A DNA stretch of 16,367 nucleotides from assembly GCA_002104985.1 (NCBI GenBank), contig MCGO01000404.1, positions 1-16,367 of the forward strand. The letters are read 5' to 3'. The position numbers and the translations under genes are program-made. The notes under the pieces are model-generated. The model was not told where the DNA came from. It ran no database searches and was given only the letters and a program-made list of their open reading frames with translations. Below are positions 8,593 through 16,367 of the stretch, piece by piece (positions within the stretch are counted from its first letter, which is position 1; every line of letters begins with the position of its first letter). This DNA comes from Rhizoclosmatium globosum. Lineage: Eukaryota; Chytridiomycota; Chytridiomycetes; Chytridiales; Chytriomycetaceae.

Positions 8593-8830
8593 TTTTTGGG
8601 GAAGAGGAGTGGCTGAGGATCATTGGAGGAAAACGAAAACGTGGCTGGCTATTCTATACCGTTCGTCAAAAGATCGATTGCCAAATAGCAATTGATAATA
8701 ATTTCCTTTGTACATTTCAGAGACTTAAATCTCGTTATTATGGCTCTAAAAACAGCATGTTTATTTTACTATGAAATTCTAAAAAAACAGAAAACGAAAA
8801 TGAGAGTTATTTCCAATGGGTTATATGTAA
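8593..8830. other. Intergenic, AT-rich
   Basis: Upstream region of the four-TM gene and 3' end of the TRPV-like gene (both on the minus strand). It is AT-rich with short A/T tracts near 8745-8800. No coding sequence is supported. Confidence 0.5.
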
Positions 8831-11800
8831 TTATGAAGACTTAATACTTAACCACGTGCAGCACGGCGAGAACGCGTCCAGCAGCGTCATGTGTTTGCGT
8901 AGTCTTGACATTTCTGTATCGGTTGCTTTCGTGCAAAGGAGAGTTTTATCCGTGGTGGCAATCACTCTCTTGATGAGGAGCTGGTTGTTACGTTTCTCGA
9001 CTTCCATCAAGAGTTCCTACGTATTTTTCAAGTTAGCAACAAGCATTACGAAACCATAAAACTTTACTTACGTAGTAGCACTTGGTGTGGTGGAAAGCGC
9101 GGACAGTACCCCAGTGAACTATCCACTAAATTATAGGCCGCAATCTCTTCACTCAAATACGGTCGCGGTACACCAATTCTCGTAATTAAGTGCTCTGGCA
9201 ACTCATCCAAATCCTTTTTTGCTTTTTCATCTTCGGCCTCCTCATCCTTATTCTTCTCGCCCAAATTCTTGTTTTGTTTCGCCTTTGCAGCTTCCAATTC
9301 CCTCTTGGCCTTCGCCGCATTCACTTCATCATAATGATGACTTAAAATCTTTTCATCATACTGCATAATCAAGTGAGCGCGAGAGAGCAACCACTGATTA
9401 GTAGCCTCTCCAGTAACCTTTGAAAACGTGTCCCCAACCATCGCGATAAACACGTTAATCAGAAGGTAATTCGCCAAGAACACGAAAATCAGGAAAATTC
9501 CAATCCCAAGAACACGAACGGGTGAGTTTCGGATGTCAGAGTAAGGACTCGAGTTGACAATCAAGAAGTTTCGGAGAGACCACCAGAGTCCGCCTGGCAT
9601 TGTTTTCCATTCGGCGCCACCAACGTTTGCAGTTGAGTTTCCGGCGTTCAGAAGCTGTGTGTTCATGTCTCCCCACGGTGCCATTTGGAGCCAAAGAGCT
9701 TCGCCAAACGCGACAATGAAAAGGAGGGCGAGACGCATGAAGTTGGGACATCGTCTTTGATAACTCTGTAGAGGACAATGATCAAAGGACCCAGGTTTTC
9801 GAAACCTCGTGTGTAGAAGAAGACTTGTCCCCAACCAACGAGTGCACTTAATCCCCAGATAATGTTTTCTGCTTGCCATTGTCCAGTCAATCTACACACG
9901 ACTCCAGCAAAAAAGAGAGCAACTCGACCAATTGTAGTGAGTCTTTCCGGCACCACCAAATCCTGTTGAGAAGTTCTCCTTGACGTGGCGATACTCAACA
10001 ATATCGTCAACTACGGTTCCGATGTTGATTGCAATCAGGGCGATTTCAGTGACGAATCGAATTGCATCGCGGGTATTTTCGAGAGGGATCGAAAGGATGC
10101 GATTTGGAAGTCCGTATCTGTTTGGGTCCGTGTACTCATAACCATTTGGAAGAAGCGCAATCATGACAGTAAAAAGGAACATGTGGCCCAAGTGCAGGAT
10201 AAAATCACGCCAGAAAAGGTATTTGGCATACAGAATCCATTTCGAGTCAAGAAGTTTGCGGAAAATAGGGAGGTTGATGATTGGAATATGCTGCAACGTG
10301 ATACAGAGTGAGCGAAATGGGGGAGAAAAAGGTATGACTCACGTTCAAACGAACTGCCAAAGTCAAAGCACCAACGCTATGGTTCATAGAGTCACGGTCA
10401 ATGTATGTGTCGATTTCTGTGACAGAATATCGCGCCAATTCAATTGGTCCAAACGTCCACATAACAGTCCGCTTGTAGTCCAAGTAAGCCTGCACCATAT
10501 CGACATTTCCTCGACGAACGGCTACTAAGAATGGTGTGTCTCCTTGCGAATTCATAGCCAAGTCGTCCGCAGTAATTCTCAAGTCTTGGATCTCTTCTTC
10601 ATATCGTTGCAACTCCTCTTCTGACAAGTGCTTGTCGCCCTTGAAACTGTATTGCGTACGTTTACTGCAAAGGAACGCAAAAATAGAGTCATCTTTGATG
10701 GAAATGATTTGAGTGACACGGCCGTCGTCTTTGATACGAGATTGTGTTTTTGCAGGACCATCGGCATCCATCGTTGCAAGCATACCATCTTCGTAGAGGC
10801 CCCAAAAACAAAGAACGTGAAGAACGTTGTTGTTGTAACTGTCGCGTTGGTTTGGATCCACGCCTGCGTGGAGGACCAGGTACTTGACAAGCTTTTTGTT
10901 TCCCATACATGCAGCAAAGGCGAGGACTGTTTCACCAAGGTACAATTCTTGTTGTGAAAAGAAAGAGCCTTGTGCACGAGGAATTGCAACGTCGGCTCCC
11001 GCTTTACGAATCAGAGTGTCGATCCAGAAGACGGCTGATGTTTCGTCTTGCAATTGAATTGGATCGGAATCATCATTCTTGTCCTGAAATACAACGCTCA
11101 TAATGTGGGCCACATGCTCTCCGTGATAAGTTGGGCCTTCATAGACCATATTGGCTATTTAATAAAGGTTAGTCTTCAGTGTATCATACCACAACCCTTC
11201 GTCTTTGTCCTATTCCAACAGTCCACCCCTCTCATTTCAAGATTGATCCAGCTTATTATTCGCTCGCACTAATTCAAATCTCTCAAACAACATACCGATT
11301 TGATGTAATCTAGGAAAACGAGTAAGGCCACCCTTGGGAGCCTCAATAGGATTGAATGGAAGGTCATCGTAAGCAATCCCAGACTCTGAGCAGAAACCAA
11401 CACCCAACATAAACTTCAACAGACTCATTTTCTTGTAGAGCACGACATGGCACAGAATGGATTCACCGTTTGGGCCACGTTCCAGGAGCATGTCGAATCC
11501 ATGTTTTGCAAAGAAAGAGCGTTTGTTTTTGTGGTAGAAGGCCATGAATTCGTGCGGGGTCAGGTGGAAGTCCCCGTCGTTTTCTCGCAGTAAAATTGAC
11601 CACAGCGAATGTTCCTGCTCGAGCATGTGTGTGCTGTGTGCCGGGACAGGCCTTAGCGATGACTCATCACCCAACCAAACTCAAAAGCGACAAACCGAAG
11701 CAAATCGCCCGACAGTTTCGTCGATTCTTCTTCTGAAATCGTCTCTGCGCCGACGGACTCGCCGCCAGTGAACACGAGCGAAACGAATTGGCCAATCTGC

Positions 11801-11946
11801 GCCGCCACCGAATCCGTCGCCGGCTTTGAGTGCGCCGATCCGTGGTGGTTCACGTTTGCTGAGGCGGCGTAGTCGGTGCCATGTCGGTGCAGGAACCGCT
11901 GTCCCAGAGCATTCACTGCGCGTGATCCAGACGATGGTGGTTGCAT
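8831..11946 (-). CDS. Ankyrin-repeat TRPV-like cation channel (two or three frame breaks)
   Basis: The ATG at 11946 starts MQPPSSGSRAV. The N-terminus carries ankyrin units: NGESILCHVVLYKKMSLLKF, then the TRPV hallmark GADVAIPRAQGSFF followed by YLGETVLAFAACMGNKKL and NNNVLHVL, and later GDTPFLVAVRRGNVDM with WTFGPIELARYSVTEIDTY. S1 to S6 follow: LGHMFLFTVMIALL, IRFVTEIALIAINIG, RVALFFAGVV, VFFYTRGFENLG, FMRLALLFIVAFGEALW, a pore stretch (WWSLRNFLIVNSSPYSDI), then S6 LANYLLINVFIAMVGD. A TRP-box-like helix (TNQWLLSRAHLIMQYDEK) and a Lys/Glu-rich coiled tail end it. Clear introns: 11155-11294 (CTAAC branch), 10291-10342, 9126-9171, 9017-9071. One-base breaks occur at a CCC run (9741-9753) and near 9960-9975, and the exon 1-2 junction (about 11630-11680) is unresolved. 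It is probably a Ca2+-permeable sensory channel, if functional. Confidence 0.82.
11155..11294 (-). other. Intron of TRPV-like gene
   Basis: The longest intron found here (140 nt): GTATGT donor, CTAAC branch 16 nt from the acceptor TAG. It joins RLHQI to ANMVYEGPTY in phase, linking the first ankyrin segment to the TRPV-specific one. Confidence 0.85.
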
Positions 11947-12109
11947 TCGAAAATTTGAATGCCTCTTGATCTCCACTTTCTGAAAGTCAGAAGAAGAGAA
12001 AGAAGAGAAAGAGAGAAGTTGAAACTTATGCTTATCTCACTTTGAATCAAAGTGACAGAAGATCGCCCCAAGATTTGCACTTTGTAAAATCTTTAGGAAG
12101 GACACGGGG
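11947..12109. promoter_or_regulatory. Divergent region between TRPV-like and CNG channel genes
   Basis: About 160 bp between two head-to-head ion-channel genes. It contains a purine-only tract of GA/GAA units (11989-12018, all A/G on the + strand) and a perfect 9-bp inverted repeat with a 1-nt spacer (12037-12055). A shared or bidirectional promoter is inferred from the layout. Confidence 0.5.
12037..12055. repeat. Perfect 9-bp inverted repeat (TCACTTTGA, A, TCAAAGTGA)
   Basis: Seen directly: both arms match at all nine positions around one central A. Its place between divergent genes fits a dimeric transcription-factor site; chance occurrence cannot be excluded. Confidence 0.6.
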
Positions 12110-13900
12110 AGTTTACATGCCTTGCTTCTCCAGAATATTCTGGACCTCAAGTCCGAAGTCGACACGAAGGCAAACAAGCTCATCAATCTGTTGAACTATG
12201 CGTTTCCAGCTCAAGCGACTGTATCAACAGATCATCTCAGTCGCAACTTTTCAGTCAGAAACCAAACCCAGTCTGCATCTGTGCAAATGTCACACTCGTC
12301 TCTTTTATCAAATCACTTAGAATTTGGGCTGCGCTGGGACCCTGAAGACTACACCACACCTACTGAAATCAACTATTCGGCCCCTCCCCCACTTTTCAAA
12401 CTGAAACGGAAGAAAAATATCACATCATCTATGAGCACTAGCGCAAAGTCTCTTTCTTATGCGCAAACACAAGTTGTCATAAGTGGACCAAGTTCGTCTT
12501 CACCTCACCTTCCAGAGTTTTTTGCCTTTCGTCAAAAGAAACAGGATTCGATGCTGTCGCTGACCTTACCTCACGAGAAGCGCGCTAAATTGCCTTCACA
12601 GCTTCAAACCAACGTTTTATATGATTTGGAAACGATTCAATCGGCCATCACTGGTTCTGATTCCCAATCTGCCATCAATGTAGAAAGCAACCCTCTTATA
12701 CAAGGCCTCCCCAGTATCACTAAACGATCTCATCGAGTCAATTCTATTCATTCAAAGGCATCAAAGCGATCTAACAATCCTATTAAACCTGGAGGATCAA
12801 GTGTTTCCTTCGACAATGCCTATTCTGTCCAAAGCTTGCAAACCGAAGGCGTACCACATAACATTGACTTCAAATTAATACAACCATCAAGTACCTTCCC
12901 TAAATCAGTGCGCATATCAGATCATAGTCCAAGGCAAATAACTCCTCGATTATCAGCAACTACCAAATCTGTAATCCCTGCTGCTCTTCCTCCCAGTTTT
13001 CAAACTACCCCATTGCCTTTGATGCCAAACAACAAATCGTCCCTCTCAATCATCACTTGATGTAAATGCGTCCGCTGCTTCCTTTGATTCACAAGATATG
13101 AAAGAATTCATTCAAGAAGTGAAAGCAATGGCCGGATCACTCCAAAAAAGCCTCAAGACCAGTTTTGAAACAAAAATTAATGCGTCTCCAAAAGATCCTG
13201 CAGGCACACTATTCATAATGACTCGAAAGAGCATCAACAATCGCCAACCTCTGGCAGGAAATTCGAGGCGTCAATGCCGGTAGCTCCATCTGGAACCTTG
13301 AAGCGTGGAAAACCGTCAATTGGAAAGGGAAACATTGTAGGCCTGCATACATAATGAGCAACACATCTCTGAACAATCCAAACGCGCGTCTCAAACAAAA
13401 CGCAACTCTCCTTAGTTTCATTCAGGATCTCATTTCTTACTCCTGTTTGATTCCGCATTTGACAGTAAAGGGACGGCGTGTCACAATTGACCAGTTTAAT
13501 GGCTCCGATTTCGAAGGAATCAGTTTTGTTATGAACGGGTTACATCCGAAATCACTTTTCATTACTGCATTTGATATGCTGATGGTAATCGTGCATATTT
13601 GCTGTTTGGGGGTTGTCCCGTTCTTGAGGATTCGACAGTCTTATTGTGGATGAATATAGGATATTATTTTAGCATATTGTGAGTGAATCTTTCATCTGGA
13701 AATTGTAACTTATTATTGATTCCAAGTTTAACTGTTGCGTATTTTCTGGATTCCGTACTGACTCTATTTACCCCACACTCGAAAATTGGGAGGACCACTA
13801 TTTACAGTATCAGAGAATATGAGTCACTTCGGCCCTTTTTGTTTGATTGGGATGCGACATTGGATGAAGGCATATCTTCTTCCGGACCTGTTATCAACCT

Positions 13901-13949
13901 GTGAGGGAGACTCTAATAACTCCCCCCTACTTTGCTGACATCCACAAAG
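13901..13949 (+). other. Intron between S3 and S4 of CNG copy 1
   Basis: GTGAGG donor, CTAATAAC branch, AAAG acceptor, 49 nt. It joins DLLST to VPFCSILGPKY, but the join is off by one base, so there is a frame break at the junction. Confidence 0.6.
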
Positions 13950-14293
13950 GTTCCGTTTTGTTCAATCTTAGGCCCTAAATACTCTGCACTACGGCTATTA
14001 CGCCCTATCGGTCTTCCGGTTGAGCCAAATCACGGCTCGGTGTGCGTCTTTCACACGAATAAAACTTTACCTGGAAGGAAAGATGGGAGTCAGCGTGCGA
14101 AAATTCTGCCAATTGGTATCGGAATCTTCATATTCTTACACTTCAATGCATGTGTGATTTTCTATGTGGGGCAAATGTACCAATTTGTCGGATGGAATCA
14201 GTACTGGTTGGAATTGGAGACTGCACGTTTATGGGATAGCTATTTGTGGTGCTTTGTAATGGCTGTAGGAAATATGTTTCCAATGTCGTACAA

Positions 14294-14337
14294 GTGAGTA
14301 AGTTCATCTTTCAAGAGATTCTTATTGTTTTTCATAG
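14294..14337 (+). other. Intron within the pore region of CNG copy 1
   Basis: 44 nt, GTGAGT...CATAG. It splits the Lys codon of MSYK and joins it in phase to PQTQLEQFMAIFF, so the pore stretch is continuous after splicing. Confidence 0.8.
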
Positions 14338-15068
14338 GCCTCAGACGCAACTTGAACAATTCATGGCTATTTTCTTCATTTGCTGGTGCTGGGCTCTACG
14401 CTGTCCTTGTCGGATATATTTCAAGTGCAGCTATATCAGTTGACAACTCTGGCCGTGTCTACAACCAAAAAATGGAGGAGTTGAAAGACTACATCAAATG
14501 GCGACAGCTGAACACGGAAACAAAAGAAAAGCTTATCAGTTATTACGAAACTAAGTATCGTGGAAAATATTTTGAAGAAGATACGCTGCTGGGTGATATG
14601 AATGAAGCGTTGAGAACCGAAGTGTCGCTACACAACACGCTCGATTTAATTACGAAAGTTCCTTTCCTACGACGAGAAGTGGGAGACGGGCGTGATGATA
14701 TTTTCTATGCTCGTGTTGCTTCTGTGTTGCACATCCGATATTATATTCCTGGCGATTGTGTAACAAAAGAGGGTGACAGTGGAACCGATATGTTCTTTAT
14801 TCTGAGTGGGAAGCTCGATATTCTGATTGGTGGCGAAGTTCGCAAGTCACTCTACGACGGAGCATACTTTGGAGAAGTTGCATTGATTAATAAGGTTCTA
14901 CGAACAGCAACGGTGCAGGCCAAAATGCCAAGCGTTCTGTACAGGCTTACTTATCAAGACTTTCATACCGTTATTAATGAATTTGCGGATATCAAGATCC
15001 GTGTGTCGGAATTAGCCTTTGAGAGAGAAAAGTTGTTGATGAAAGCAGCTGCAGAGAAGCGGTCGTGA

Positions 15069-15147
15069 ATGGAAAATAAAATGGGGGAATCTTTACAAAT
15101 TGTGCTCATCGGTTTAGGTCAATAATTCATTTATTTATAAGATTTAA
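15069..15147 (+). terminator. 3' end of CNG copy 1 with AATAAA
   Basis: An exact AATAAA polyadenylation-like hexamer at 15075-15080, seven bases after the stop codon, in an AT-rich stretch leading to the duplicated remnant. Confidence 0.45.
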
Positions 15148-15285
15148 GTTGCGTTGATTAACAAGGTGCTTCGAACGGCAATAATGCGGGCAAAAATACC
15201 CAGTGTATTGTACAGACTTACCTATCGAGACTTTCACGCTGTTATAAATGAGTTCGGTGACATCAAAGGTCGTGAGTGCACTTGA
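15148..15285 (+). pseudogene. Truncated remnant of a CNG-channel cyclic-nucleotide-binding domain
   Basis: Reads VALINKVLRTAIMRAKIPSV, then LYRLTYRDFHAVINEFGDIK, ending at a TGA. It repeats the last third of the binding domain of copy 1 (14877-15010: VALINKVLRTATVQAKMPSV) with scattered substitutions, and the DNA past the stop (15286-15300) still resembles the copy-1 tail. Nothing upstream of the FGEVALI motif remains. It is a leftover of another tandem copy, deleted over most of its length, wedged between copy 1 and copy 2. Confidence 0.85.
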
Positions 15286-15447
15286 AAAGAAGAGAAGCGA
15301 TCACAATATAAAGAGTAATGTTTCGTGATTAGAAACAAACTTTAGATACTAGAATAATAAACAGGCTTTTAATTGCAGTGCTAAATAAAAAAAAATTCTA
15401 AAGCATTATTGGCTAAGATTCGCAAGATCAACGACCAAGGACACGGA
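15286..15447 (+). other. AT-rich spacer upstream of CNG copy 2
   Basis: Contains an AATAATAAA stretch near 15352-15360 and an A9 run near 15387-15395. Just before the copy 2 ATG, the DNA encodes AKIRKINDQGHG in frame, and the corresponding upstream DNA of copy 1 shows partial similarity, so the real 5' exon may extend upstream of 15448. Confidence 0.45.
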
Positions 15448-16367
15448 ATGGATAGAGGGTCACTTCACTATCTCCTGCTTCAAAGTATTTTGGAGCTTAA
15501 GACAGAATTTAACACCAAAGCCGACAAACTGATTTCACTCTTGAACTCTGGATTTGAAAAAGATTCTTCTGTTGAGATCTCAGGCCGTTGGTTGCAATCG
15601 CAGACGGAAAAGCAAAACTGCTCATCTTTGAGTTCACCTCATGTAGAATATGGATTGAGATGGGACGCGCAAGACTTCCTAGTCGAATCGGAAGCAAATA
15701 TATCAGCACCACCACCTCTGTTCAAAACGAAGCCGGATAAACCATCTAAGTCTAACAAACAGAGTACATTGTCACTCAAAAAGAATCACGGGAGTGATTC
15801 TTTCAACCTACTCACCGAATTTAATGCCTTTCGACAACAAAAGTATGGATCTGTTCATTCCATAACACAACCACTGCCCGAGCTTCGAGAAAACGTACAA
15901 GAAAAACCTGTTGGTAACGCATCTCAACTAGACCGAGACAAAACTATCTTGGTAACAGAAAGTGCAAAACCTGTGAAACCAAACTGGAGATCTTCCCTCA
16001 CAATGAAAAAGTCGAAATGGGCAGATTCTCCTCGAAATTCAACGTATCGTAGCTCGGGTGATAATTTCAATATCAACCGATGTGTAAGCTTTCAAAGGAA
16101 GTTCAAAACAAACGTGAAAACGTACAACAAAGACCTCCAAACGACGTGTCTCCAATCGCAAGCGAAATTTCTTCATCAGAATCTTTGTCCATGTATTCAA
16201 CTGACGCGAATGTATCAACAGATTCTTTTGATTCCGAACATTTACAAGAATTTATGAGTGAAGTCAAAGGATCTGGGCCAGGGCTATCCAAACTTCGAGA
16301 GAGTGTTGTTGTTAAGCCGCAAACTTCAATGTTCAACGTTTCAGAGATAGACGCTCTTCCTCCTCCT
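15448..16367 (+). CDS. CNG-superfamily channel, copy 2, N-terminal part, runs off the right edge (one frame break)
   Basis: The ATG at 15448 gives MDRGSLHYLLLQSILELKTE, followed by the blocks shared with copy 1: TKADKLISLLN, VEYGLRWDAQDF, SAPPPLFK, EFNAFRQQK. The frame is open to about 16080, then continues in another frame as LSKEVQNKRENVQQRPPNDV and later DSFDSEHLQEFMSEVKGSG to the window edge. That last block matches copy 1 DSQDMKEFIQEVKAM. The protein so far is hydrophilic and Ser/Lys-rich, i.e. the cytosolic N-terminal domain; the membrane domain is expected just outside the window. Channel identity rests on homology to copy 1, not on a visible pore. Confidence 0.7.

Larger units (their letters stand above)
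12110..15068 (+). pseudogene. Cyclic-nucleotide-gated (CNG/HCN-superfamily) channel, copy 1, several frame breaks
   Basis: A cytosolic N-terminus (SLHALLLQNILDLKSEV..., FGLRWDPEDY, SAPPPLFK, FFAFRQKK) runs open to about 13060; it has no ATG where copy 2 has one. Further pieces give S1 (SLFITAFDMLMVIVHICCLG), S2 (LTVAYFLDSVLTLFTP), S3 (AYLLPDLLST), S4 (YSALRLLRPIGLP), S5 (GIGIFIFLHFNACVIFYVG), pore (YLWCFVMAVGNMFPMSYKP), S6 (GAGLYAVLVGYISS) and a C-linker (KMEELKDYIKWRQLN). An intact cyclic-nucleotide-binding domain follows, with phosphate-cassette residues FGEVALI and RTATV. Introns are at 13901-13949 and 14294-14337. Frame changes lie near 13040, 13260, 13340, 13650-13725, 13858, 13900 and 14380. 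The protein would be a voltage-sensor cation channel gated by cGMP/cAMP; either a decaying copy or poorly assembled. Confidence 0.8.

Noticed and set aside
9963..10014. Possible 52-nt intron in the TRPV-like gene that would cure the frame break near 9965
   Set aside because: It is phase-correct, but it would remove VVDDIVEYRHVKENF, which looks like a normal S2-S3 linker, and it has no clear branch site. A one-base break is preferred but not proved.
13354..13653. Possible separate small gene starting MSNTSLNNPN
   Set aside because: The frame runs directly into the S1 helix of the CNG channel, so it is an internal piece of copy 1 between two frame breaks.
15069..15447. Looked for tRNA or small RNA genes in the largest gene-poor stretch
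   Set aside because: No cloverleaf or tRNA box A/B pattern was seen; the stretch is explained by the channel remnant and AT-rich spacer.

Overview
The window looks like nuclear DNA of an early-diverging, probably zoosporic (chytrid-like) fungus. The reasons are short introns (about 40-140 nt, GT...AG, several with a CTAAC/CTAAT branch site), fungal Zn2Cys6/MHR transcription factors, and animal-type sensory channels (TRPV-like and cyclic-nucleotide-gated) that most Dikarya lack. The assignment to a clade is an inference. No rRNA, tRNA, CRISPR array or intact transposon was recognised.

Layout. 1-3115 (-): two tandem paralogous Zn2Cys6 regulators. Copy A (1070 to beyond the left edge) is riddled with frame breaks. 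Copy B (3115-1262) has about three. Both carry two zinc clusters in tandem and share two intron positions. 3297-3786 (-): a small multi-spanning membrane protein, divergent from 3875-4728 (+), an intact six-exon UBE2C/Ubc11-type ubiquitin-conjugating enzyme. 4928-5377 (-): a Gln/Pro-rich CYSTM protein. 5507-7242: three intact TMEM97/EXPERA (sigma-2-receptor-like) paralogues, the first divergent from the other two. 7312-8592 (-): an intact nine-exon four-TM protein with claudin/SUR7-like topology. 8831-11946 (-): an ankyrin-repeat TRPV-like cation channel. 12110-15068 (+): a cyclic-nucleotide-gated channel copy, then a 3' remnant of another copy (15148-15285), then the 5' part of a further copy (15448 to the right edge).

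The housekeeping and small membrane genes (E2, three EXPERA genes, four-TM gene) reconstruct perfectly, with every intron in phase. The duplicated regulators and the ion channels carry single-base frame breaks. Either the locus holds duplicates in decay or the assembly has local indel errors; only reads or transcripts can decide. The TRPV-like and CNG genes lie head to head, so about 170 bp (with a perfect 9-bp inverted repeat) separates two putative sensory channels.

The most interesting items are the double zinc-cluster regulators, a TRPV-like channel in a fungal context, a CNG channel whose pore has an N-M-F-P-M-S-Y-K-P stretch instead of GYG, the tandem CNG array with a conserved N-terminal module, and the EXPERA triplet in which only one copy keeps both sigma-2-site aspartates.
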